Numbered from the stretch's first letter, positions 1-6,667 are shown. The stretch is 8,458 bases of DNA from Fidelibacterota bacterium (GCA_029939785.1 JAOZSG010000144.1:1-8458), one strand, 5' to 3'. The notes: a model not told the origin generated them from the sequence alone. Program-made: numbers and translations.

Positions 1-18
1 AATGAAAAACTAAAGCTC

Positions 19-50
19 TGTCACATTGAGCCCGTCGAAATGTGCATCGG
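19..50 (-). repeat. Palindromic intergenic repeat, copy 1
   Basis: Read on the - strand this is a hairpin with arms CACATT/AATGTG (+ strand 39-44 and 22-27) around the 11-base loop TCGACGGGCTC. The loop differs by one base from that of copy 2 at 91-125, while the arms differ but stay fully complementary. This resembles short dispersed REP-like intergenic repeats containing a TTCGAC-GGCTCA core, which I recall from many bacterial genomes but cannot verify here. No protein is encoded. Confidence 0.7.
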
Positions 51-90
51 AGCACTAATATTAAGAAAATTGAAAATCAACTAGATACAG

Positions 91-125
91 CTTCGAGCAT
101 CCTTCGACAGGCTCAGGATGACAAA
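91..125 (+). repeat. Palindromic intergenic repeat, copy 2
   Basis: This is the best-formed copy: arms CATCCT (98-103) and AGGATG (115-120) enclose the loop TCGACAGGCTC. A second pairing, GAGC (95-98) with GCTC (111-114), is also possible. It lies in inverted orientation relative to copies 1 and 3 and upstream of the flavodoxin-ferredoxin gene. It could act as an RNA hairpin, a terminator-like processing site or a REP-type mobile remnant; the sequence alone does not decide. Confidence 0.75.
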
Positions 126-140
126 CTAGACAAAGTTTTA

Positions 141-170
141 TACTGAGTTAGTCGAAGTGCTCAGGATTAC
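141..170 (-). repeat. Palindromic intergenic repeat, copy 3 (degenerate)
   Basis: On the - strand this copy shares the blocks GAGCA, CTTCGAC and CTCAG with copy 2, with a 2-base deletion between the first two. The original six-base arms are reduced to about three pairs. A different 5-bp pairing, CTGAG (143-147) with CTCAG (160-164), is still possible. It ends about seven bases before the ribosome binding site of the next gene. Confidence 0.6.
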
Positions 171-176
171 TAAAAA

Positions 177-183
177 AAAGGAG
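177..183 (+). promoter_or_regulatory. Ribosome binding site fixing the EFR1-type gene start
   Basis: AAAGGAG lies six bases before the ATG at 190. It decides the start: the reading frame is open upstream to a GTG at 157, but that extension would encode part of repeat copy 3 and has no such site. Confidence 0.85.
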
Positions 184-189
184 ATTATA

Positions 190-981
190 ATGAAAGGAAT
201 AATTTGTTATTATTCAGGATCAGGAAATACAAAACTAGCATTACAATATCTATCAAAAAAGGTTGATAATGTTGATTTTGAATTATTTAATATTATAAAA
301 AATGATATACCGGATTTTAGTAAATATAATATAGTTGGTTTTGCAACTTTTGCTGATTTTGGTGCACCACCCAAATTAATGTATTCTTTTATGGAAAAAA
401 TCGAGAAACAAAATAAAAAGAATGCGTTTGTATTTAATACATTTGGATTTATTTCAGGAAAAACATTAAAAGAATTAGGGAATTTAGCAAGTAAATCAGG
501 TTTTAATGTGCATTCCGGTTTTTCACTTCATACTCCTGAAAATTATCCACCAATGCGAAAAATGGGCAGAGATTATGATAATGCACCAAATCCAAAAGAA
601 TTACAATTGTTTGATAATTTCATAAATGATTTAAAAAATATTGTAGGTGATTTAGAATCAGGTAGAACAGTTGAAAAGAGAAAATTAAAAAGTGCTTTTA
701 TTGGAAAATTGTTACCTTCTTTCAAACGTACACAAGCCAAAAAAGATTTTGGAATACAAAATGTTAATGAAAAACTTTGTAATGAGTGTGGATTATGTAT
801 GAAAGGCTGCCCTTATGAGGCAATAATAATGAATCCTAAACCGATTTTTGATCATGATATTTGTGCCGGTTGCTGGTATTGCTATAATCATTGTAAGCAA
901 AAGGCAATATTTACACCGAAATTTTCAGGAGATTTTCAATATCCAAAAACTGGGGAGATATTACGAAAAAAATTAATCTAA
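190..981 (+). CDS. EFR1-type flavodoxin / 2[4Fe-4S] ferredoxin fusion protein
   Basis: A 263-residue probable cytoplasmic electron carrier or oxidoreductase combining an FMN-binding flavodoxin domain with a bacterial ferredoxin domain. The N-terminal domain (about residues 1-155) opens with a beta strand and the FMN phosphate loop YSGSGNT (8-14). The C-terminal domain carries two cysteine clusters of [4Fe-4S] type, C197-x2-C200-x2-C203-x3-C207-P and C225-x2-C228-x2-C231-x3-C235. The second cluster lacks the proline after its last cysteine (K instead). This order and length match the EFR1 family, common in anaerobes; the redox partner and substrate are unknown. No signal peptide or membrane segment is seen. 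The gene stands alone, convergent to glnS, behind a cluster of palindromic repeats. Start chosen by the strong AAAGGAG site and the conserved KGIICYYSG beginning. Family call is firm; physiological role is open. Confidence 0.9.
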   Translation: MKGIICYYSGSGNTKLALQYLSKKVDNVDFELFNIIKNDIPDFSKYNIVGFATFADFGAPPKLMYSFMEKIEKQNKKNAFVFNTFGFISGKTLKELGNLASKSGFNVHSGFSLHTPENYPPMRKMGRDYDNAPNPKELQLFDNFINDLKNIVGDLESGRTVEKRKLKSAFIGKLLPSFKRTQAKKDFGIQNVNEKLCNECGLCMKGCPYEAIIMNPKPIFDHDICAGCWYCYNHCKQKAIFTPKFSGDFQYPKTGEILRKKLI

Positions 982-1003
982 TCTATGACTTTGTTTATTT
1001 AAC

Positions 1004-1031
1004 CACGAATTACACTAATAAACACGAATTA
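1004..1031. repeat. Degenerate short tandem repeat (CACGAATTA type)
   Basis: CACGAATTA occurs at 1004-1012 and again at 1023-1031, with a diverged unit CACTAATAAA between them, giving three units with a 9-10 base period. It sits in the gap between two convergent genes. Similar CACGAATT-type repeats occur, from memory, in intergenic DNA of many bacteria. No function can be assigned. Confidence 0.5.
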
Positions 1032-1038
1032 TAAACTG

Positions 1039-1066
1039 TAACTATCTGTTTTTATAAAACTGGTTA
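1039..1066. terminator. Imperfect hairpin between convergent genes, possible terminator
   Basis: GTTTT (1048-1052) pairs with AAAAC (1056-1060) around a 3-base loop. Beyond one T-T mismatch there is a C-G pair, and then TAAC (1039-1042) pairs with GTTA (1063-1066) with a three-base bulge. The location between convergent stop codons fits a shared terminator. The stem is AT-rich and has no clear downstream T-tract on either strand, so intrinsic termination is doubtful. Confidence 0.25.
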
Positions 1067-1108
1067 TGATTGAATAAATAAAAATATCGACTTTATCAAC
1101 GGAATCAT

Positions 1109-2851
1109 TTATCTATTCTTTTTTCTTTTTGCTTTTTTACGTGCAATATTTTTTTCTCGCTCTTGTTGTTTGAGAATCTTTTCCCAGTTATCCCTAAGAG
1201 TCATAGTTCTATTAAAAATTAAATTGTCTTCGCTGGAATCCGGATCAGCAATAAAATATCCCAATCTTTCAAACTGAATATACTCACCAGGTTTAAATTT
1301 CTTAAGATCAGGTTCGAGATAACAGTTTGTTAATATATCTAATGAGTGCTCATTAATAAATTCTTTATAATCTTTTTCAGAATCTGCAAGAGGATTTTCA
1401 ACTTTAAATAGTCTGTCATATTGACGAACGGTTGCTTTTTCAGCATTTTCACATGAAACCCAGTGCATTGTAGCTTTTACTCTACGTCCATCCGGAGCGT
1501 GTCCACCTTTTGTTTCAGGATCATAAGTACATCGGAGTTCTATAATTTCACCATCATCATTTTTTATTACTTCATTACATTTTATAAAATATGCGTATCG
1601 TAATCGAACTTCAGTTCCTGGAGAAAGTCGAAAGAATTTTTTTGGTGGATTTTCCATAAAATCGGCTTGTTCTATATATAATTCACGACTAAAAGGTATT
1701 TGCCTAGTTCCTGCACCTTTATCTTCCGGATTGTTAATAGCTTCGAGCATTTCCGTTTTGCCTTCCGGATAATTTTCTATGACAACTTTTAATGGATTAA
1801 GAACTGCCATGCGACGTTCTGCTACTTTATTTAACTTTTCACGAACACAAAATTCCAAAAGTGCTATATCAACCATATTTTCACGTTTTGCTACACCTAT
1901 TTTATCAACAAATTCACGGATTGCATCTGCCGGAAAACCACGCCGACGCATTCCGGAGATGGTAGGCATACGAGGATCATCCCATCCATTTACAAGATTG
2001 GATTCTACTAATTCAAGAAGTTTTCTTTTGCTCATTACTGTAAAATTAAGATTAAGTCTGGCAAATTCAATTTGTTGCGGTTTATGTACATTATTAAGAT
2101 TATTGAGATACCAGTCATAGAGCGGTCTATGATCTTCAAATTCCAGAGTGCAGAGTGAGTGAGTAATTCCTTCTATTGAATCTTCCAGGCCATGAGCCCA
2201 ATCATACATTGGATAAATGCACCATTTGTTTCCTGTTCTATGATGTTCAGAATGAAGAATTCTATAAATTACCGGATCACGAAAATTTAAATTAGGATTA
2301 GCCATATCAATCTTTGCCCTTAATGTCCTTGTACCATTAGGGAAATCTCCATTTTTCATCCGGGCAAAAAGATCAAGATTTTCTTTGATGCTCCGTTCTC
2401 GATATGGACTATTTTTGCCTGCCATTTTTGTGGTGCCACGAGTCTCTCGAATTTCATCTGCATTTAAATCGCAAACATATGCGTGACCTTTTTTTATCAA
2501 TTCAACAGCATGTTCATATAATTTGTCAAAATAATCTGATGCAAAAAAGAGACGATCTTCCCAATCATATCCCAACCATTTTACATCTTTGATTATAGAT
2601 TGTACATATTCATCTTCTTCTTTTGTTGGGTTTGTGTCATCAAATCTCAGATTACATTTCCCTTTATATTTTTTTGCTGTTTCAAAATTCAGACAAATAG
2701 ATTTTGCATGTCCGATATGAAGATAGCCATTCGGTTCCGGTGGGAATCGTGTATGAACTTTACTATCATTTTTATTATTTTTTAGATCATCCTCTATTAT
2801 CTGATGGATGAAGTTGAGATAGGTTGTTTCAGTATCATTTGTGTTATTCAT
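1109..2851 (-). CDS. glnS: Glutaminyl-tRNA synthetase (GlnRS)
   Basis: A 580-residue cytoplasmic class I synthetase that attaches glutamine to tRNA(Gln) using ATP. The Rossmann catalytic domain begins with PPEPNG (37-42) and the HIGH motif H45-I-G-H48. The GlnRS-typical YPMYDWAHGLEDSIEGITH stretch (213-231) and LEFEDHRPLYDW (236-247) follow, with the KMSKS-equivalent VMSKR at 272-276. MRRRGFPADAIREF (301-314) leads to the two-barrel anticodon-binding region (about 345-555), which contains YDRLF (478-482) and closes with NRTMTLRDNW (547-556). These residues mark GlnRS rather than a non-discriminating GluRS. A lysine/arginine-rich tail (557-580) extends about 20 residues beyond the usual E. coli-type end. 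AGGA (2859-2862 on the opposite strand sense) precedes the ATG by seven bases. It is transcribed away from the gltX cluster. Bacterial GlnRS is known to descend from a eukaryotic source. Confidence 0.97.
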   Translation of the reverse strand: MNNTNDTETTYLNFIHQIIEDDLKNNKNDSKVHTRFPPEPNGYLHIGHAKSICLNFETAKKYKGKCNLRFDDTNPTKEEDEYVQSIIKDVKWLGYDWEDRLFFASDYFDKLYEHAVELIKKGHAYVCDLNADEIRETRGTTKMAGKNSPYRERSIKENLDLFARMKNGDFPNGTRTLRAKIDMANPNLNFRDPVIYRILHSEHHRTGNKWCIYPMYDWAHGLEDSIEGITHSLCTLEFEDHRPLYDWYLNNLNNVHKPQQIEFARLNLNFTVMSKRKLLELVESNLVNGWDDPRMPTISGMRRRGFPADAIREFVDKIGVAKRENMVDIALLEFCVREKLNKVAERRMAVLNPLKVVIENYPEGKTEMLEAINNPEDKGAGTRQIPFSRELYIEQADFMENPPKKFFRLSPGTEVRLRYAYFIKCNEVIKNDDGEIIELRCTYDPETKGGHAPDGRRVKATMHWVSCENAEKATVRQYDRLFKVENPLADSEKDYKEFINEHSLDILTNCYLEPDLKKFKPGEYIQFERLGYFIADPDSSEDNLIFNRTMTLRDNWEKILKQQEREKNIARKKAKRKKNR

Positions 2852-2874
2852 AGTATTTTCCTAAACTTTTCATT

Positions 2875-2902
2875 TGTATAAAATTTCCAGATAATTTAAC
2901 AA
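2875..2902 (-). promoter_or_regulatory. Candidate sigma70-like promoter for glnS
   Basis: Read on the - strand, TTGTTA (-35, at 2897-2902) and TATACA (-10, at 2875-2880) are separated by 16 bases, each matching four of six consensus bases. This would give a very short leader before the AGGA ribosome site and the ATG at 2851. In such AT-rich DNA chance matches are frequent, so this is only a candidate. Confidence 0.35.
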
Positions 2903-3184
2903 ATTATTATGAGTTTGAAGAACTTTTTTTTGAATATATACTCTGACTAAAAAAGAGACAAAGACATTGAAAAATTGAAATTAACTATTTCATCTTTTAC
3001 TTAAAAATATTCAATTATTCTGTCATTAAAAAAACAATTTGCATAAATACACTAATCTACTAAAATTCATAATTATATCATTCATTCAATAATTCAACCA
3101 TAAAAATTATTCAGTCTTAAAAATTAAATATTACCAAAAACTTGATTTATATCATATTTTATGTCAATTTAAATTCGATATATT

Positions 3185-3192
3185 AAAGAGGA
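3185..3192 (+). promoter_or_regulatory. Ribosome binding site of the membrane-protein gene
   Basis: AAAGAGGA lies just before the ATG at 3196. It is the only clear ribosome site for this gene and the overlapping gltX; gltX itself has only a weak GGA at 3549-3551. Confidence 0.7.
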
Positions 3193-3195
3193 ATT

Positions 3196-3576
3196 ATGAA
3201 ATACGAAATAAAACATATTAGTTTGAGTTCAGTTTTGAGAATGACAATGTTAATAAGTATAACTGTAGGGACAATATTACTGACATTTAGTAATTTAATT
3301 TTATTAAGGCTGTTTAGTGGAATTGGAAATATATATGATGAAATGTCAGGTTTTGATTTACCCGATATTTCCGGATTTTCTTTCACAGGCATTATTCTGA
3401 CTTCTTTGCTTTCGGGAATAATTCTTTCCGTTTTGTTGGTACTTGTAGTTTCTCTAATAATAATTTTTTATAATTTTTTTGCCGGATATATAGGTGGAAT
3501 TGAAATATATCTGGAAAATTTAAATCAATCAGAGAACATTGTAGATTCGGAACAAAATGACACAATCGAAAATTAG
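3196..3576 (+). CDS. Two-pass membrane protein, DUF3566-like
   Basis: A 126-residue predicted inner-membrane protein of unknown function. A short N-terminal segment with basic residues (MKYEIKHISLSSVLR) precedes the first hydrophobic helix (about 16-40). A loop with acidic residues (44-62) follows, then a long second hydrophobic stretch (about 64-97). The closing motif YNFFAGYIGGIEIYLE (92-107) and the overall layout resemble DUF3566 small membrane proteins as I remember them; this was not confirmed by search. The tail after residue 107 is polar and acidic. The gene ends 20 bases inside gltX, so the two are probably translationally coupled. No catalytic or binding residues can be identified. 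The protein is surely real, given its good ribosome site, membrane pattern and operon position, but the family assignment is moderate. Confidence 0.8.
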   Translation: MKYEIKHISLSSVLRMTMLISITVGTILLTFSNLILLRLFSGIGNIYDEMSGFDLPDISGFSFTGIILTSLLSGIILSVLLVLVVSLIIIFYNFFAGYIGGIEIYLENLNQSENIVDSEQNDTIEN

Positions 3577-5011
3577 AGTTAGGTTTGCACCAAGCCCCAC
3601 TGGTGCACTGCATATGGGAGGAGCCCGTACAGCAATTTACAATTGGCTTTTTGCCAGGGCAAATGATGGTGATTTTTTACTCCGGATAGAAGATACGGAT
3701 GTTCAGCGTTCCAAAAAAGAATTAGTTGATCAAATATTAAGTTCAGTAAAATGGCTTGGGATGGATTGGGATGAAGCACCGGTTTTTCAGTCAAAACGTT
3801 TCAACTTATACAATAAATATATAGAACAATTACTAAACTCCGGGAATGCTTATCCTTGCTTCTGTACAAAAGAAGAGTTGGAACTTGAGCGTAAAAATAA
3901 TCAAATTTATCAGTATTCAGGACGATGCAAGAATTTATCGCAAGATGAAATTTTGAGGAATATGAAGAATAATAAACCCTATTCTATCCGTTTTAAAATT
4001 CCTGATGGAGTTACTCGCTGGAAAGATAAAGTATATAAAAAAATAGAAGTAAAAAATGAGGAGATAGACGATTTTATAATAAAACGAAGTGATGGAAATC
4101 CAACATATCAATTAGCCGTAGTAGCAGATGATATAGAAATGAAAATTACTCATGTAATTCGTGGTGAAGATCATATTTCCAATACTCCCAAGCAAATTCG
4201 TTTATATTTGGCATTGGGGCAAACGCCGCCAATATTTGCACATTTACCACTTTTACTAGGAATTGACGGAAAACGTCTGAGTAAGCGTCATGGTGCAACC
4301 GGAGTAGATGAATATAAAAATTTAGGATATCCATCTGATGCGGTTTTCAATTATCTTACTCTGCTTGGATGGGCTCCAAAATCAAATAAAGAAATATTAA
4401 AAATAAATGAAATAATCGAAAAATTTTCTCTAACAGAAATATCAAAAAAATCGGCTGTTTTTGATATAAAAAAGATGGACTGGGTAAGTGGTCAACATTT
4501 AAGTATAGAAAAAACAGAGAAGATAAAAAAAGAACTAATTCCTCTATATAAAAAGAAATACTTAATCAATGATTTTGATATTGCTGAAAAATCTGATTAT
4601 TTAAGTTCTGTAATAGATCTTTTAAAAGAAAGAGCGAAAAATTACAATAATTTTATTGAATGGGGTGAATATTTTTTCAAATCACCTACAAATTATGATG
4701 AACAAACTGTAAAAAAATATTGGAATTCTACTGATGTAAATATTTATATGGAAAAAATAGTAGAAAGTTTCAAAAAGATAGATAATTGGGAATCTAAGGA
4801 AATTGAGAATGTTGTAAGAAATAGTGCTGACAATCTTAATATAAAAGCGGCACAAGTGATTCATCCACTGAGAATTGCTGTAACAGGTCTTGGTGTTAGT
4901 CCTGATATCTTTAAGATTATTCAATTAATTGGAAAAAATTCAGTGATTGCAAGACTTAATAAAGCAATTATCGAATTACCTTATGAATTATTCAACAAAC
5001 CGGAAAGATGA
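3557..5011 (+). CDS. gltX: Glutamyl-tRNA synthetase (GluRS)
   Basis: A 484-residue cytoplasmic class I synthetase that charges tRNA(Glu) with glutamate, also feeding tetrapyrrole synthesis where the C5 route exists. It opens with RFAPSPTGALHMGGARTA, carrying the GluRS form of the HIGH motif (H19-M-G-G22). RIEDTD lies at 43-48. A zinc-type insert follows with C101-x-C103 and, further on, Y120 and C124 as probable ligands. IRGEDHISNTPKQ (201-213) precedes the KMSKS-equivalent RLSKR at 240-244. The C-terminal helical anticodon-binding region ends in a typical HPLRIAVTG...GVSPDIF segment. Length is normal. Because glnS is also present, this enzyme is probably the discriminating form, which the sequence alone does not prove. 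The start overlaps the upstream membrane-protein gene by 20 bases and has only a weak Shine-Dalgarno, suggesting coupled translation. The next gene starts six bases after the stop. Confidence 0.97.
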   Translation: MTQSKIRVRFAPSPTGALHMGGARTAIYNWLFARANDGDFLLRIEDTDVQRSKKELVDQILSSVKWLGMDWDEAPVFQSKRFNLYNKYIEQLLNSGNAYPCFCTKEELELERKNNQIYQYSGRCKNLSQDEILRNMKNNKPYSIRFKIPDGVTRWKDKVYKKIEVKNEEIDDFIIKRSDGNPTYQLAVVADDIEMKITHVIRGEDHISNTPKQIRLYLALGQTPPIFAHLPLLLGIDGKRLSKRHGATGVDEYKNLGYPSDAVFNYLTLLGWAPKSNKEILKINEIIEKFSLTEISKKSAVFDIKKMDWVSGQHLSIEKTEKIKKELIPLYKKKYLINDFDIAEKSDYLSSVIDLLKERAKNYNNFIEWGEYFFKSPTNYDEQTVKKYWNSTDVNIYMEKIVESFKKIDNWESKEIENVVRNSADNLNIKAAQVIHPLRIAVTGLGVSPDIFKIIQLIGKNSVIARLNKAIIELPYELFNKPER

Positions 5012-5017
5012 TTAGTC

Positions 5018-5380
5018 ATGAGTTTAAAACGAATATTAGTAGTTGATGATGAAAAAAATGTGACAATTTTTTTATCAGAGTTATTAAAACAATGGGGATA
5101 TGATCCAATTGTAGCATCAGATGGTGAAAAAGCATTAGAATTATTATCTCAGGAAAATTTCAATCTTATCTTGCTTGATGTTATGATGCCTTGTATTGAT
5201 GGATTGGCTGTAATGAATGAAATTCATAGAAATAAATATAAAGAGCCGGTTATTATAATATCCAGTGTAACAGATCTTAGTATTGCAGAAAAAATTATGG
5301 AATTGGGTGCGAAATGTTACATTCCAAAGCCTTTTGATTTGGAAAAATTTAAAACAAAAATAGAGAAATATATTTTATAA
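5018..5380 (+). CDS. Stand-alone receiver-domain response regulator
   Basis: A 120-residue protein consisting only of a CheY-like receiver domain. The acidic pocket D10/D11, the phospho-acceptor D54 (in LLDVMMP), the switch serine S82 and the conserved lysine K104 (in PKPF) are all present, so it should be phosphorylated on D54. It has no DNA-binding or enzymatic output domain, so it probably acts by protein-protein contact, either as a phosphorelay intermediate of the Spo0F type or as a CheY-like effector. It follows gltX by six bases; GGAAAG at 5002-5007, inside the end of gltX, may be its ribosome site. The PhnD-PAS gene starts 21 bases downstream. No histidine kinase is encoded in the window, so the phosphodonor is unknown. 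Confidence 0.93.
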   Translation: MSLKRILVVDDEKNVTIFLSELLKQWGYDPIVASDGEKALELLSQENFNLILLDVMMPCIDGLAVMNEIHRNKYKEPVIIISSVTDLSIAEKIMELGAKCYIPKPFDLEKFKTKIEKYIL

Positions 5381-5401
5381 AGAAATTTTGAAAAGATTAA
5401 T

Positions 5402-6625
5402 ATGAATAAAATTACATGTCAGATACCTCACCAATATTTAACAAAAAAAATGGAAAATATCATTTTGGAAATTTTGTTGAAATTGGAAAAAAGAATTATG
5501 ATAAATATACAATTAAAAAAAATAGATGATTACGATTTATCTCCTTCCAATTACAATATTAAAAAAAATCAGATTGAAATAAGGGGATTATATGATGGGA
5601 TTTTTTATGAAAATGAATATCATTACAGCCCAATATTTAAAATAAATCTGAAATCAAATTATAGATATATTATAAGTAAAAATAAATCAGATGTTAAAAG
5701 CATCAGGGACTTTAATGGGAAAACAATTCACGCATATCTACTAAGCGAAATGGATTATTTACATCCTATTGTAGATTATTTTAAAGATCATTGTATTTTA
5801 GAATCCTACTTTTCATCAAAATTAATTACAAATCATAACGATGTTATTGAAAAATTACATCATAGAATTGATTATCTTATTATTGGTTATGAAGATTATC
5901 ATAGTTTGGATAATAATATAAAAAAAGACCTCAGTGTAATTGCAAAATATTCTAAAATTCCAGGGTTGATGTGTATGCAGCCACAGGAATTTTCCGGCAT
6001 TAAAATCGATGATTTTCAAGATACTTTGTCAACTATTGATTTTTTTAATAGTGATTTTGTTAAACATTTTGAATTTAAAATCGATGATTTAGAGAAAAAA
6101 GGACATCAATTAATTGTTGAGGCTTTAGATCAATATCCAAATGGCTTTTATCATCAAAGAAATAATAAACAGAATCGAATGATTAATGCTTTAACTTTTC
6201 GTGAAAAATTAAAGAGCAAAGAAACTGAAGTAAGTTTTGATTCGGCAAGTATTTTTAGTGATAGAATGGTGAAAATGTATAGAGAAGTAAAGAATGATTA
6301 TAATGATCTCTCCAAAACTCTCAATGCCATTTCTGACAATTTGATACTATTTTCAACAGATGGAAAAATACACGGAGTCTCAAAGAGTTTTTATGAATAT
6401 TTTAATTTAAAAAGGGATGATATTTTAAATGATACAATTTTTAATATTTTTTATCCTGATACATCTGCAAAACTATCAGATATGATAAAACAGGTGGAAT
6501 TTGGACTTATAAAATCTTTTTATGTAAATGTGAAATTTGGAAGTATCAGTAAAAAGGAAAAGATTGAGTTTAATGTCATGGAATTTATTGATACACGATT
6601 AATATTAGGAAAGATAATTAAATAA
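5402..6625 (+). CDS. Cytoplasmic PhnD-like ligand-binding + PAS domain protein, no kinase
   Basis: A 407-residue putative soluble sensor. Residues about 55-215 resemble the type 2 periplasmic-binding fold of PhnD-like proteins: a YRYIISKNKSDVKSIRDFNGKT segment (87-108, split across strand and loop), a V-x-K-LHHRIDYLIIG stretch, and LSVIAKYSKIPGLM (177-190). The match is by pattern only. There is no signal peptide or membrane helix, so the domain appears to be cytoplasmic. Residues about 265-310 are charged and probably helical, linking to a PAS-like domain (about 303-407) containing ISDNLILFSTDGKIHGVSKSF and ending in LILGKII, the usual last PAS strand. The protein stops where a kinase or cyclase would normally begin, and only 44 bases separate it from the next gene, so no kinase remnant follows. 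Its ribosome site is weak (GAAAAG at 5390-5395). It may work with the adjacent receiver; the ligand is unknown. Confidence 0.8.
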   Translation: MNKITCQIPHQYLTKKMENIILEILLKLEKRIMINIQLKKIDDYDLSPSNYNIKKNQIEIRGLYDGIFYENEYHYSPIFKINLKSNYRYIISKNKSDVKSIRDFNGKTIHAYLLSEMDYLHPIVDYFKDHCILESYFSSKLITNHNDVIEKLHHRIDYLIIGYEDYHSLDNNIKKDLSVIAKYSKIPGLMCMQPQEFSGIKIDDFQDTLSTIDFFNSDFVKHFEFKIDDLEKKGHQLIVEALDQYPNGFYHQRNNKQNRMINALTFREKLKSKETEVSFDSASIFSDRMVKMYREVKNDYNDLSKTLNAISDNLILFSTDGKIHGVSKSFYEYFNLKRDDILNDTIFNIFYPDTSAKLSDMIKQVEFGLIKSFYVNVKFGSISKKEKIEFNVMEFIDTRLILGKIIK

Positions 6626-6660
6626 TCTCGGATAATAGTTTTAAACTTTTTAATATGGAT

Positions 6661-6667
6661 GGAATAG
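6661..6667 (+). promoter_or_regulatory. Ribosome binding site deciding the FecR-barrel gene start
   Basis: GGAATAG, within ATGGATGGAATAG, lies at good spacing for the ATG at 6670 (or the adjacent ATG at 6673). An in-frame ATG at 6655 would consume this site and put extra residues (MDGIV) ahead of the signal peptide, so it is less likely. Confidence 0.6.

Larger units (their letters stand above)
2852..3195. other. AT-rich divergent intergenic region
   Basis: These 344 bases separate glnS (-) from the gltX cluster (+) and must hold promoters for both. Apart from the glnS promoter candidate, TTGATT at 3142-3147 could be a -35 element for the + strand cluster, but no convincing -10 follows. A weak AT-only inverted repeat, AATAATT (3088-3094) with AATTATT (3105-3111), has a 10-base loop. 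I see no T-box sequence (no specifier stem or conserved antiterminator), tRNA or coding frame here. Confidence 0.6.

Noticed and set aside
1..176. CRISPR-like array made of the three repeats at the left edge
   Set aside because: Copies alternate in orientation, differ in sequence and have unequal spacing, and there are no cas genes; they fit palindromic intergenic repeats instead.
157..189. N-terminal extension of the flavodoxin-ferredoxin gene from a GTG at 157
   Set aside because: It would translate part of a palindromic repeat and lacks a ribosome site, whereas the ATG at 190 has a strong AAAGGAG and starts the conserved flavodoxin strand.
1779..2120. 113-codon open frame on the + strand inside glnS
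   Set aside because: It lies antisense to conserved GlnRS catalytic and KMSKS regions; its composition follows from the codons of the opposite strand and it has no recognisable domain or ribosome site.
3142..3170. Promoter for the gltX cluster starting at TTGATT (3142-3147)
   Set aside because: No acceptable -10 element lies at 16-18 bases, and the nearest TATATT (3179-3184) is too close to the ribosome site to be its partner.
2852..3195. T-box or other tRNA-sensing leader for the synthetase genes
   Set aside because: No conserved T-box sequence, GC-rich antiterminator or terminator with T-tract was found on either strand; the region is almost uniformly AT-rich.
3183..3794. Antisense open frames over the membrane-protein gene and the start of gltX
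   Set aside because: They are mirror frames of clearly recognised or membrane-patterned coding sequence and show no family motifs.
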